Below the pieces are notes generated by a model. That model saw only the letters and a list, made by a program, of their open reading frames with translations, did no database searches and had not been told where the DNA came from. Shown piece by piece: positions 1-9,319 of a stretch of DNA of 64,000 nucleotides; within the stretch, counting starts at the first letter, position 1, and each line of letters starts with the position of its first letter. The position numbers and the translations under genes were made by a program. Origin of the DNA: a virus; the IMG/VR virus record IMGVR_UViG_3300049596_000182, positions 50,225 to 114,224 of that record; one strand, 5' to 3'.

Positions 1-289
1 TGTTAGTTAAATGTCTCCATAAAGATGGGGTGTTTGTAGGTACAAACTCAATAGCTGCCACATCTGCAACACATAGTTGCTCTATAGGCATTTGTAATCT
101 TGTCTTACATTTCCCTATAGATTCAATAATAATAACCGTAACAGCATCACTAACCGAATAAGTAACTCCAGAAATAACTTGGCTCTTAGGAATATTAGTT
201 CCTAAGACATTTCCGTAGTTATCAGAAATCTTAAACGGTCCAGTTCTAATGCCAGCCTTTGTTAATCTTATTGTTATTACTTTAGACAT
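1..289 (-). CDS. Partial protein, N-terminus of a probable fibre/tail protein
   Basis: The reading frame starts at the ATG complementary to 287-289 and stays open to the left edge, so only about 96 residues are seen. The start MSKVITIRLTKAG...TGPFKI resembles the start of the Thr-rich protein at 8722-9297 (MTVLITLTTAG...TGPFSL), including a following T(Y/S)-V-rich stretch and a Cys near residue 59. This suggests a shared N-terminal module of a tail or fibre protein. It lies 12 bases downstream of the large tail gene and probably belongs to the same late operon. Function beyond this is unknown. Confidence 0.75.
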   Translation of the reverse strand, partial: MSKVITIRLTKAGIRTGPFKISDNYGNVLGTNIPKSQVISGVTYSVSDAVTVIIIESIGKCKTRLQMPIEQLCVADVAAIEFVPTNTPSLWRHLTN

Positions 290-301
290 ATCTTAAATTA
301 A

Positions 302-3300
302 TTACGAAGGACATTCTTCTACAGCTGTTCCATCTAATTCACACTCTGGTGCTGGTGGAGCAGTGGTAGTTGTAGTAGTTGTGCTAGTAGAAGTGCTACT
401 AGTGGTTGTTGTAGTTGTTGGTACAGGTGCTACAGTTGTAGTTGTTGTAGTGGTACTACTAGTTGTAGTAGTTGTAGTGGTACTACTAGTTGTAGTAGTT
501 GTAGTAGGTGTTACTGTCGTAGTGGTTGTAGTAGTAGTAGTTGGTCCAGGTGGGACAGTGGTTGTAGTGGTACTCGTGCTATTAGATGTTGTTGTGGTAG
601 TGGTAGATGAGCAATTTTCAACTGCTGTACCAAATATACAACAAGGATTAATTGCTGTTCCTATCAATGTACAATCTACACATAGATCAACTGCTGTACC
701 TACTATTCTACAATCTTTTGTTGTTGATGTGGTTGTGGTAGTGGTGCAAGGAATCTGAGAGAAAGTAATAGCCTCTAAATCACATCCACCATTTAATCCA
801 GAATAGAAGAAGTTATTCTCTGCTATGTAGAAGTTAGGAATATAGCTATGGAAGCTAATCCAACTCTTAGTGTTCATACTAAATGAAAGAGTCCATGACT
901 TATTACAGAAGTATTCTGAATCATAAACACTTACCACTGTTCTTATTACACTATTACCTAGAGTTTTCTCTATATAGAATTCTCTATTAGTAGCATCATA
1001 TTTAATATTTTTGCTATTAGGAATGTAATCTAGCTTAGATATAATTACCCTATCATATTTACTATCAAACACTCCATGTAAGCCAATACCATCATAATGG
1101 TTATCTGTGTTTACATTAGGATAGTAACGTAAGATTTCAAACGCTAAATGGTCTGTAAAGAACTTATTAAGTCCTGAACCAAATGCTGATAAATCAGTAG
1201 CCTGTAAACCCTCAATTAAAAACACCTGTCCTCTCTTAGCATCTATTGTAATCTGTCCCTGAGGAATCTTTAACAACATCTTATTTTGAGCTCCTACATA
1301 TCCAAGATCTGTTTCAGCAAAGTCAATTGGAGGAGCACTCTTAAATAATGTATCATTACCTAAATAAGCAGCTTGTGGGTTACTAGTTTGAACTGTAAGC
1401 ATTGTATTGTATAACAATGACTTGTTTTCAAACCTAGCCAATATAGCCTTATTCTGAATACCATCTAGTGATACAAGACCACCAAAGTTTTGAGGGAAAT
1501 CAAAGAACGATGTAGGTTTATAGATCAACCAACTATTCACCTTATTGTCAGCAAATACATCCTGAGGATTTGAGTAAATAGCTCTGAATGGATATTTGGT
1601 AAAACAAAGTTGTTCATTCCAATCTGCAGGTAAGTGAGTGAATACATTCTCTCTGTTTTGCTTTGAAAATGTTATATTGTAATAATATGTATTATCAAAT
1701 ACAATAGGAACTACAGACTCTTGTAACCAGTTATCAGGAATACCTGAGCTCACGTGTGGGAAGAAGTCACCTTCTAGATTATTGAATGCTTGACGTAAAT
1801 CCACATTATATGAACTTTCACAATAGAAAGAAGGAATACCATAAGCAAACATATACATTTTACCATCGTAGAATGTTCTGTTAGGATTTACTATAGGAGG
1901 ATTTGCTGCTGAGTTAGGTGCAGGATCTTGGTTATTAGGGCAATCAAAATTATGTGCCTTATAAGAAATCATATTCTTCAGCACGGGACCAGCACCTGCA
2001 TTTAAAGAATAGTCTTCTAATACAGATCTGGCTGAGTGCCAGTATTGTGGGTAAGCTACATTACCAATCTCATCATAGAATACATCACTATCATCAAGAC
2101 CATTCACTCTGTTATCGATAAAGAATGGAAGCTTAGTCTTAAATGCAAATCTACTAATAAATGTATCTCCACCAAATACAGTGGATGATTTAGGTGTAGA
2201 GAACATTAAATTGTTAGTGTCAATACTTTCTTGGAAACCTGTATCAATTGTATCGTAAGAATATATCTGACCCCATTGATTATTAAAGATGTTCTTCAAT
2301 GATCCATAGTAAGAAACTACATTAATTGCTTCATTCTTACTAGGTACAGAACAATTGTTCTTCTGTGATATAGTGAACCTTGATGTATCAGAGATACCAC
2401 TTACACCACCAACTAAAAGACTAGGAGTTTGATTAGGGAATGGTAGAGGTACCACTGATGAACCATCTCTGGTTTCAATAGTCTTTATGTATATAGATGA
2501 TTCTCTATTAAAGTTGTTGAAATCATGTAAATCACTTACAGACTGTACTCCAGGGAACACATATTGAGAGTTATCTAATTGTCTTTGCTTGATACCTAGA
2601 TTATTATTAATTGCCCCACTATAGTCATAACTAGCTATAGAGTTAAATGAATACCCGTAGTTTCTTCTAGTGATTCCATTTATGTAGATAGTTAGATAGG
2701 CTTGGTATGCAGCAAACATTGCTGATGCATTAAACGTTGGTGTGATAGCACCAATATCTTCACTAGACTCAAGAGCATCACGTTGAGCTTCTGCTGTGAG
2801 AAGCTTATACATAGCATTCTTCTTAACCTCTACGAAATGAGCTATACCTGCACCAAACATAACGTTCTCAAGCTTTAGAACAGTTCCTAAGAAAGGTTGT
2901 CCAAAAGATGTTTCAGGTGAGTTAAATACCATTCTGTATTTAGATTCATCTGTAGCAAACGCATCTAACTTATTAGGATAACAAAGTGAGTTCTTTGTTG
3001 CATCTGTTGTAATACTAAAACTAGTTGTTCCAGATAAGTATACAGGAAGCACTAATGAATTCACTTGTTGTAAACCATTACCCGTCACTGTGATTTGTTT
3101 AAATACAGTTGTTAATGGATCTTGATATTGGAATACAGTTGTTGAAGCACTAGTAAGATTATATGTGTTATAGACAACCACAGTGATTGTAGCTGTTCCA
3201 CTCATAACCAAAAGAGTGCTAAGAGAACATATCTTTTTTGTAGTTCCAACTACTAATGTTTCTATCTGTGTTGTATTTGAAAAACAATCAGTATATTGTA

Positions 3301-5179
3301 TAACACATGTTGTAGTGGCTATTACATTATAGGTAATACATTGATCAAGGTATGCATTATTATTATCAAGAAGGAACTCATCCTTATTAAGATCATTATA
3401 TGGATAGTTAGGGAAGTAGAATTCTGTTTCTTCTCTCTTATACTTACCTACGTTTCTAAGAATACCTTTACCTACAATAGATCTATTTGTACTTCTGTCC
3501 CCTCTTACAATCTTAAATCCTGCAACGCTTTCTTTCTGTGCTTGTGTAAGATTAGATGCATACACCAAGTATGCAACTTGTTGAACATCAATCTGTACAC
3601 CTATTGGGAATATAGCATCATTCTGCATCACTGGTGCAAATCCTGCTCCTAGTGTGTATGTAGGACTTTCGTATATAGGACTTACAAGAACATCAGGAAA
3701 CTTGTGATGTCTAATAGGTTGACCAGCAAGATCCCCCCATACATCTATATTACATGGATAGGTATCAGTTGATTCCCAGTAAGCAAACTCACCGTATTGA
3801 TAAGGTCCTTTATATGATTGACTTGTTGAATATCCAGGAGAAAATCCTGTTACAGAACCTGTGTTGTAAATCTTCCAATAAGGTGCACTTGTGCCCTCTC
3901 CAATAAAGTCAGGATTACTGCTTGGTACATCTGGTTGAGAACCTTCGTTAGCAGTAATCATTCTACCAGGAATATGGAAACCATCTGTTTGTTTACCATT
4001 ACTTAATAAGAAAACTATTTCAAATGCATACACCTCATCTCTTAGATAACCTCTAAGATTTGTAGCGTTTAGTTCATCAGCATAGTTTTCTGTACTAGGG
4101 ATTCTATAAGTTTCCCATTTAAGATCAATTTGACTAGCAATTGATTGATAGTTAATTCTATCTATAGAGGTAAGATTATCCCAGATAAGAATATCTTGGG
4201 CAGTGGTTAAGTCTTGAGCTACCTCATAATATGGATATTTCTCAAATATATCAGCAATAGCAAGACGGATTTGTGTAACATTCTGTCCTGTATAAGTTAC
4301 AGTTCTAGTGTCATCTTCAATAAAATATGTACCAACAAGCTCAACAGAAGCTATTGCATTTATTGTCTTTACTACAGCAAGATTGAAATACTGGAATTGT
4401 CCAGTGGTATCTAAGTTACTAATACTAACTACAATAGACTTACCCACTTGATAAGAGAACTCTGGTGTAGTAATTTTATTATTAGCAATAGGTGTAGGAT
4501 TGGTAACAGAGTAGAAAGATGTGTATGGGTTACCAGCAGCATCACAATACTGAATAGCAAACTGATATGTACCAGAAGTTAGATCACCACCAGTTACAAC
4601 ATCAGTTATATCTAATGCAGGAATGTTAAAATTAGGCTGAACGTTTAATTGATTACAATCAAGCTCAGTGGTATAAATAGGATCACATAAATCAGCGTTA
4701 GGAGCTAACTTGTAGGGAATGTTATTTAAGTCTATATATCTTCTAGGATTAAGACCATCTGTCCAATATACTTCTGTAGTGCAATTGGTAATCTTATGAA
4801 CAGCTTTAAGAATAGGATATTTTATATCAAAGCCTAAACATTTAGCACTTACGTACACACGATATACGCAATCATTATTATCCATATATCCAATCTGGCT
4901 ATCTTCTGTTTCAGGATTAGTTAAAAAGAATATATGTTTATTTTGCTCACCAATGAAATGAGTTCCTATCAAATGATAGTTTGTAGGAAAGTTTAGACAT
5001 AACTCATTACCTGGCTCATTCTGATAGTTAACAGAATCTGAGTCAAAGTTCTCAACACTAGCATTCAATGCATACGTAAGCTTACCCTTCTCAACCTGAT
5101 TTACAGATTGATCCATGTTTAAGCCAGATATAGCACTGTTATACTCCTGCTTAATATTAGTTGTTTCTTCTCCAGCCAT
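302..5179 (-). CDS. Large tail protein, P22 gp10-like stabilisation protein of crAss-like type, with Thr/Ser tail
   Basis: A protein of 1625 residues. The first ~160 residues carry the pattern typical of phage stabilisation proteins of crAss-like phages: an early G-x-N, YALNA, NEPGNELC, IGTH, IFFL and VYWTDGLNPRRY. The middle is rich in aromatic and beta-type sequence, as expected of a tail needle/hub-region protein. The last ~150 residues alternate Thr/Ser tracts with four Cys-bounded short units of form C-x3-GTA(V/I)-x2-C. It overlaps the upstream ring-protein gene by 23 bases. The family assignment is from remembered sequence pattern, not a search; the C-terminal repeat region is unusual and may be a surface-exposed extension. 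Confidence 0.7.
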   Translation of the reverse strand: MAGEETTNIKQEYNSAISGLNMDQSVNQVEKGKLTYALNASVENFDSDSVNYQNEPGNELCLNFPTNYHLIGTHFIGEQNKHIFFLTNPETEDSQIGYMDNNDCVYRVYVSAKCLGFDIKYPILKAVHKITNCTTEVYWTDGLNPRRYIDLNNIPYKLAPNADLCDPIYTTELDCNQLNVQPNFNIPALDITDVVTGGDLTSGTYQFAIQYCDAAGNPYTSFYSVTNPTPIANNKITTPEFSYQVGKSIVVSISNLDTTGQFQYFNLAVVKTINAIASVELVGTYFIEDDTRTVTYTGQNVTQIRLAIADIFEKYPYYEVAQDLTTAQDILIWDNLTSIDRINYQSIASQIDLKWETYRIPSTENYADELNATNLRGYLRDEVYAFEIVFLLSNGKQTDGFHIPGRMITANEGSQPDVPSSNPDFIGEGTSAPYWKIYNTGSVTGFSPGYSTSQSYKGPYQYGEFAYWESTDTYPCNIDVWGDLAGQPIRHHKFPDVLVSPIYESPTYTLGAGFAPVMQNDAIFPIGVQIDVQQVAYLVYASNLTQAQKESVAGFKIVRGDRSTNRSIVGKGILRNVGKYKREETEFYFPNYPYNDLNKDEFLLDNNNAYLDQCITYNVIATTTCVIQYTDCFSNTTQIETLVVGTTKKICSLSTLLVMSGTATITVVVYNTYNLTSASTTVFQYQDPLTTVFKQITVTGNGLQQVNSLVLPVYLSGTTSFSITTDATKNSLCYPNKLDAFATDESKYRMVFNSPETSFGQPFLGTVLKLENVMFGAGIAHFVEVKKNAMYKLLTAEAQRDALESSEDIGAITPTFNASAMFAAYQAYLTIYINGITRRNYGYSFNSIASYDYSGAINNNLGIKQRQLDNSQYVFPGVQSVSDLHDFNNFNRESSIYIKTIETRDGSSVVPLPFPNQTPSLLVGGVSGISDTSRFTISQKNNCSVPSKNEAINVVSYYGSLKNIFNNQWGQIYSYDTIDTGFQESIDTNNLMFSTPKSSTVFGGDTFISRFAFKTKLPFFIDNRVNGLDDSDVFYDEIGNVAYPQYWHSARSVLEDYSLNAGAGPVLKNMISYKAHNFDCPNNQDPAPNSAANPPIVNPNRTFYDGKMYMFAYGIPSFYCESSYNVDLRQAFNNLEGDFFPHVSSGIPDNWLQESVVPIVFDNTYYYNITFSKQNRENVFTHLPADWNEQLCFTKYPFRAIYSNPQDVFADNKVNSWLIYKPTSFFDFPQNFGGLVSLDGIQNKAILARFENKSLLYNTMLTVQTSNPQAAYLGNDTLFKSAPPIDFAETDLGYVGAQNKMLLKIPQGQITIDAKRGQVFLIEGLQATDLSAFGSGLNKFFTDHLAFEILRYYPNVNTDNHYDGIGLHGVFDSKYDRVIISKLDYIPNSKNIKYDATNREFYIEKTLGNSVIRTVVSVYDSEYFCNKSWTLSFSMNTKSWISFHSYIPNFYIAENNFFYSGLNGGCDLEAITFSQIPCTTTTTTSTTKDCRIVGTAVDLCVDCTLIGTAINPCCIFGTAVENCSSTTTTTTSNSTSTTTTTVPPGPTTTTTTTTTVTPTTTTTTSSTTTTTTTSSTTTTTTTVAPVPTTTTTTSSTSTSTTTTTTTAPPAPECELDGTAVEECPS

Positions 5180-6080
5180 ATCTGTAACTTCTATTTGGTA
5201 GTTCGTATCTGTTAAATCTGTTTAAGTCTTGGATGATTCTTCTTTGCTTAGCCCAAGCATCTTGCTTCTTCACCTCAATGTCAGCCATGATAAATGCTTC
5301 ATCAGCCATCTGTTTATAGTTTATCATCTTCCTCTCTAGCTGATTATATGTCTCATCGTTAGTTTGGTTAGTAAGTGTTTCCATCATTTTGTATTTGATG
5401 AAAGCCTCAACAAACTCTCTAACACGATAGTTATCTGGAATCAATTGGTTACCTATTCCATCATATGCTGTAGAATAGAATATCAAATGAACCACACCAT
5501 TTCTAAAATTGGTTACAAACTTGTTATCTCTAATGTCAAATGAATCAGCAGCAGAACTACCAAAGTTTGCACAGTCTAGTGCACAATGAGCTTGTACAGA
5601 GATGTTACCTGGTTTTAATAAGTATTGTCTATGATATTCTACAGCCACTTGTTGATTGGTCTTGTATACAGCTTGAATAAGCTCAGGCATGCACGTAGGA
5701 CAACCTGTTGTACATTCTAGATTGGTACAAGGAGCTCCTCCAGAAATAACAGGACTCACCTGTATTGTTGTTTGTGAAGCTGCTTGAGAATAGAATGAAT
5801 TAGCTGTTTGATAAGGATAGCCAGGGATTGATGTACATAACCAAGCCTCTCTCACAGCAAAGAAGTTATCAGGAAGCCTAGCTTCAAAGTCCTCAATATA
5901 TAGAAGCTGTTCGCTAATAACATAAGAAGACCTTCCTAGTTTCCTAAGACATTTATCCAGGTATGTAGGGAATAACAAATCATCTACAGCACCTGTATCG
6001 AAGTAGCTTTTAAACTCTTCTTTTACAGTCGAATAGACAGGCTCAGGGGAGATGAAGTTATACTTGTAGTAATATGACAT
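5157..6080 (-). CDS. Virion structural protein, probable connector/ring protein
   Basis: 307 residues. The N-terminal half reads like conserved portal-ring or tail-tubular proteins of crAss-like phages (LPDNFFAVREAWLC, then a small beta region with a Cys-rich insert CTNLECTTGCPTC). The C-terminal part is helical (about residues 215-295), with a motif VREFVEAFIKYKMMETL and many charged residues. It lies between the stabilisation-like gene, which it overlaps, and a basic conserved protein, so it most likely forms part of the neck or tail tube. Exact role is inferred from context. Confidence 0.6.
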   Translation of the reverse strand: MSYYYKYNFISPEPVYSTVKEEFKSYFDTGAVDDLLFPTYLDKCLRKLGRSSYVISEQLLYIEDFEARLPDNFFAVREAWLCTSIPGYPYQTANSFYSQAASQTTIQVSPVISGGAPCTNLECTTGCPTCMPELIQAVYKTNQQVAVEYHRQYLLKPGNISVQAHCALDCANFGSSAADSFDIRDNKFVTNFRNGVVHLIFYSTAYDGIGNQLIPDNYRVREFVEAFIKYKMMETLTNQTNDETYNQLERKMINYKQMADEAFIMADIEVKKQDAWAKQRRIIQDLNRFNRYELPNRSYRYGWRRNN

Positions 6081-6085
6081 TTATT

Positions 6086-6562
6086 TTATTTTTTCCATTC
6101 ACGATAAATATGTTGATATTGATCGTTGGTTTTTAGGTAGTGAGATAGTAACCTAGAGGTTGTACGAGATGGTTTGAAATACCAGAGTTTCATGTTCTTG
6201 AATCTGGCTGATTCTCTAAACCACATCCACCCAAAGAAATATCCTTCAGTGTGGTAATTAAAGTTGTAGATTATTTTACCCTTCTCTTTAGATCTTTTCC
6301 AATCAACTGGTAGGTTAACATATTCCTTACCATCAATTAGTTTCATCTTCTTCCTCTTCTTCTTATTGATTGAGAAGTCACCAAATCCAAAAGGAAGCTT
6401 AGCTTTCTCTCCAGTTTCTAGAATATAGTTTTTGAAGCTCTCATTATACAAATAGATGATGTTTCTCCATTGGTCAAATGAGATTTTTATAGAGGGGTTC
6501 TTTTTACAGAAATTATTGTAGTTTTCTTTACTGGAGCTTCTCCAATCAACTTTTGTTCGCAT
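6086..6562 (-). CDS. Conserved basic protein of the structural block
   Basis: 158 residues, strongly basic, with a cluster of lysines near residue 65-72 (INKKKRKKMK) and an aromatic C-terminal half (GYFFGWMWFRES, LWYFKPSRTTSR). No enzyme motif is visible. It starts on the base where the upstream gene's stop ends (6562 shared), which indicates coupled translation with the ring-protein gene at 6562-7290. Proteins of this pattern accompany tail genes in related Bacteroidota phages as far as I recall; a DNA-contacting neck or ejection role is possible but unproven. Confidence 0.6.
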   Translation of the reverse strand: MRTKVDWRSSSKENYNNFCKKNPSIKISFDQWRNIIYLYNESFKNYILETGEKAKLPFGFGDFSINKKKRKKMKLIDGKEYVNLPVDWKRSKEKGKIIYNFNYHTEGYFFGWMWFRESARFKNMKLWYFKPSRTTSRLLSHYLKTNDQYQHIYREWKK

Positions 6563-7290
6563 TAGTTATTGTTGGTTGTGTTTGGTGCTTGACCATCCAC
6601 CCCATCTGATGTTTGATCTGTTTTCAATCTAAAGTAGGTTGATAACAGCTTTTGAGATGTCAGTTCTAGCACTTGCTTTTCTAGATAACCAGGGCAGCCA
6701 TATTCTTTATCTAGAGGGTTTTTACAATAGTCTTCTAGATTAACATTATCACTGCAACAGCATTCAGCAAACATGATCTCATTAGGAACATCTTCTTCAA
6801 AGAAAGCAGAAATTCTAACAGCTTGTAACAAAGGATTATTTACATATAAATATCCTCCATTAGCAATCCAGTAGTATTGCTCATTCTTGATGATTGGAAG
6901 TTTTAAGAGATTGACATATCTATTGATAGTAACCTCTTTTAACTTTTTGCCTTGCCCACTCATAGCGTTTATTGAATAAACACCTTGAATGAGGTATTGA
7001 TAATTACCCTCGCATATACGAGGAAGTTTATATTTTGTTCTAGCTACAGTACAAGGATCCACATAATCACAACATTCAGAAATAGGAACTTCTACCAATT
7101 CCAAACAAGGAATGGTAGTAAACAAAGTATCAGTAGCCCAAAGCTTTCTGAGATTTGTTTCACGTTTTACTAATAAAAGTGTGTTGTTCTTAATCTCAGA
7201 TGCCACCACTCTATCAGTGATTAGGTTATCTGTTGATAACAATTTGTGCATTGCACGTACATCTGAAACTAATTTCCTTAAAGTTGCCAT
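6562..7290 (-). CDS. Virion structural protein, probable neck/tail ring component
   Basis: 242 residues. The N-terminus (LRKLVSDVRAMHKLL...) is helical, followed by LLVKRETNLRKLW and a Cys-containing stretch (IPCLELVEVP, CCDYVDPC), then a beta region with GGYLYV and a second Cys cluster (ECCCSD). This order fits a family of structural proteins found next to the stabilisation protein in crAss-like phages. The C-terminus is Thr/Asn rich and probably flexible. It overlaps both neighbours by one base. Role is inferred from position and pattern. Confidence 0.6.
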   Translation of the reverse strand: MATLRKLVSDVRAMHKLLSTDNLITDRVVASEIKNNTLLLVKRETNLRKLWATDTLFTTIPCLELVEVPISECCDYVDPCTVARTKYKLPRICEGNYQYLIQGVYSINAMSGQGKKLKEVTINRYVNLLKLPIIKNEQYYWIANGGYLYVNNPLLQAVRISAFFEEDVPNEIMFAECCCSDNVNLEDYCKNPLDKEYGCPGYLEKQVLELTSQKLLSTYFRLKTDQTSDGVDGQAPNTTNNN

Positions 7291-8540
7291 TATAAATACT
7301 GTTTGAATATATTTGTCATTCCCTCAGCTTGATCGATTAAGAATGCTGTCACTTCAGCCTTAGACATTGTGTGACCATTCTTATCATCCCAAAGGCTCTT
7401 AGCATTTGAGAAAGCTGGAATTTGGTAAAATTTAATACCGTTAAAATCATGACTCACTTCATGATGCTTATCTCCTGTGAATATATAGAAGTTATTATGG
7501 AATGACCATTGGTCTCTATATTCTATTGGGAACAGTCCTGCAAGTTTAGCTGGCTTAATAGCATCCCCATGATTGAACATTAATGCTGAATTGCCATAAC
7601 TTACATACTTTCTGTATTTAGGAGAGCTATCAATTGTAAGTCTGTCTGTATTTCTAAAATACGTTTGTAACCAGTTAACCATGTGCCATCCTACAAACTC
7701 ATCATGATTACCAGCTACATACACTACATTAACATGTTTAGCGTATTGTAATAACATTGTAATCATTAACACCTCATGGTCACATATATACTCAAATGAA
7801 GTTTGATATGTATGTGTATTCTGTTGAGGGGTTCCTTTTGTAGTTGCATTGGTGTACTCACTATTAAACTCATCTGAGCCAATAATGTATGTGATTTCTT
7901 CTAGGTTGTTTGAAAGTTGAGCTTGTGCAGCTATCAATTCCACCTTATACATAATCTTAGCTAATCTATCTAGTACATTGTTATTACCATCTACATCCCA
8001 TTTGTTTAAATGAGAGTCTTGTTTGTTGATAACCAACATACCATTTGGTCTCTCTGGGTCAAACTTAGGACTCATAACTTCCTGACTAACAGGTTGGTAT
8101 GATGCTAAAAAGTCTATAAAACTATCTTGAAAAACTTGTTCTGTAGACTTCTTTGCTAGCCAGGCTTTAACCTGCCAGTGGGGATTTCCACCATTCCCCC
8201 AGAAGTTCTGTACATATTTAGTTATTTCCCATTTATCTGTGTCTATGTGACACTTCTCAATTAGTTCGTCTAAGCTCTTAACCTCTTCGCTAAAATTAGC
8301 TACCACCTCACCAACACCCTTACTGATGTCCTCTGTAAACTTAACTATTACATTCTCTAGCTCAGCAATGTAATTTCCAACCTCAGCATCTTCCTCACTT
8401 TTCTCTTGATTTCTTAATTCTTTTAATAACTCATCCACCTCAAACTCTGTAATTCCAAGCTTATCAGCATAGAATTGTTTACTCTTTTTCCAATGTAGAA
8501 TCTCTTCTAGCTGTTGTAGCAACGATTGGTTTTCAGACAT
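7290..8540 (-). CDS. Calcineurin-like metallophosphoesterase with N-terminal helix-turn-helix-like segment
   Basis: 416 residues. The dinuclear-metal phosphoesterase motifs appear in order: DSH at 175-177 (DxH), GSDEFN at 221-226 (GDxx variant with Ser inserted), GNHD at 277-280, NHGD at 323-326 and GDKHHE at 356-361. Residues about 22-42 (ADKLGITEFEVDELLKEL) look like a small helix-turn-helix. The family hydrolyses phosphodiesters of nucleic acids or nucleotides using Mn or Fe/Zn. Its own promoter lies just upstream at 8569-8601, although it sits among virion genes. It could be a DNA-end processing nuclease or a virion-associated enzyme; substrate is unknown. Confidence 0.8.
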   Translation of the reverse strand: MSENQSLLQQLEEILHWKKSKQFYADKLGITEFEVDELLKELRNQEKSEEDAEVGNYIAELENVIVKFTEDISKGVGEVVANFSEEVKSLDELIEKCHIDTDKWEITKYVQNFWGNGGNPHWQVKAWLAKKSTEQVFQDSFIDFLASYQPVSQEVMSPKFDPERPNGMLVINKQDSHLNKWDVDGNNNVLDRLAKIMYKVELIAAQAQLSNNLEEITYIIGSDEFNSEYTNATTKGTPQQNTHTYQTSFEYICDHEVLMITMLLQYAKHVNVVYVAGNHDEFVGWHMVNWLQTYFRNTDRLTIDSSPKYRKYVSYGNSALMFNHGDAIKPAKLAGLFPIEYRDQWSFHNNFYIFTGDKHHEVSHDFNGIKFYQIPAFSNAKSLWDDKNGHTMSKAEVTAFLIDQAEGMTNIFKQYL

Positions 8541-8568
8541 ATATGGTTTAATTTAGTTAAAATTGGTG

Positions 8569-8601
8569 TAAAGGTACGAACTAATTTTGACATTTACAAA
8601 A
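8569..8601 (-). promoter_or_regulatory. Bacteroidota-type promoter (one mismatch) for the metallophosphoesterase gene
   Basis: On the minus strand a TTTTG (complement of 8597-8601) is followed after 20 bases by TACCTTTA (complement of 8569-8576), one base off the -7 consensus TAnnTTTG. The predicted leader to the ATG at 8540 is about 24 bases. It lies directly behind the terminator of the upstream fibre operon, which fits a separate transcription unit. Confidence 0.55.
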
Positions 8602-8650
8602 TTTAATTAACCAATTTAATTATATACATTAATCAATTTGATTAGAGTTT

Positions 8651-8711
8651 AAACAAAAACCCCCAGCCTAGAAAGGCCAGGGGATACCTTGTAAAACCAA
8701 CAAAACAAGGT
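8651..8711 (-). terminator. Rho-independent terminator with tandem hairpins
   Basis: Read on the minus strand, a first hairpin with arms ACCTTGT/ACAAGGT (8705-8711 and 8686-8692) is followed by a GC-rich hairpin CCCCTGGCC/GGCTGGGG (8660-8683) and a T-rich run. It ends transcription after the fibre gene that stops at 8722. Confidence 0.75.
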
Positions 8712-8721
8712 TTTTGATATT

Positions 8722-9297
8722 TTATGGACAAGTTACATAATTTGTAATCTCACCAGCTGTAGTGATTTCAACAGCATATGTACCTGATGGTCCAATTAAT
8801 TTGTGCCAACCTGGTGAACCAATGAATGGATTTGATAGAGGTGATTGTATTGTATAAAGTATCATTGTAACAAATGGTACAGTAAATCCAGGTTGAGCCC
8901 ATACTGATATTGTTGGGGATTGACCACAAGCCTCACCAGAAGTACCAGATGCTCCTGAATTAATTGTATACATCACTGGGCTTGAAGATGTGGTAGTTGT
9001 GGTTGTTGTTGGAGGAACTGTGGTTGTGGTTGTAGTGGTTGTAGATGTACTAGTACTAGTTGTAGTGGTTGTAGAACATGGCACTACAGATATATCTGTA
9101 TAGTTTGTACATGTTCCTGTAGACATAACACGAACGATTGTTGTACCGTTTGGAACTACTGTAGATGTATATCCAGCCAATAAGCTAGATCTTGATACAC
9201 CTGTTACAAATGGTGTAGAATACGAATCTACATTTGAATATAGACTAAATGGTCCTGTTGAGGTGCCAGCTGTCGTTAATGTAATTAATACTGTCAT
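8722..9297 (-). CDS. Small modular fibre/tail protein with Thr/Ser linker
   Basis: 191 residues in three parts: an N-terminal domain of about 70 residues related to the start of the partial protein at 1-289; a Thr/Ser/Pro tract at about 75-107; and a C-terminal domain of about 80 residues with beta-type sequence (SGEACGQSP, GWHKLIGPSG). The linker is encoded by near-repetitive ACT/ACA codons. It is the last gene before a strong terminator, downstream of two larger fibre genes. A receptor-contacting or decoration role is likely; the C-terminal fold was not recognised. Confidence 0.7.
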   Translation of the reverse strand: MTVLITLTTAGTSTGPFSLYSNVDSYSTPFVTGVSRSSLLAGYTSTVVPNGTTIVRVMSTGTCTNYTDISVVPCSTTTTTSTSTSTTTTTTTTVPPTTTTTTTSSSPVMYTINSGASGTSGEACGQSPTISVWAQPGFTVPFVTMILYTIQSPLSNPFIGSPGWHKLIGPSGTYAVEITTAGEITNYVTCP

Positions 9298-9319
9298 AAT
9301 TTATTTATTGATTTTAATA

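Noticed and set aside
363-758. Plus-strand 131-residue Val-rich frame
   Set aside because: It is the antisense of the Thr/Ser-coding tract of the tail protein (ACT/ACA read as GTN codons), with no leader or other support.
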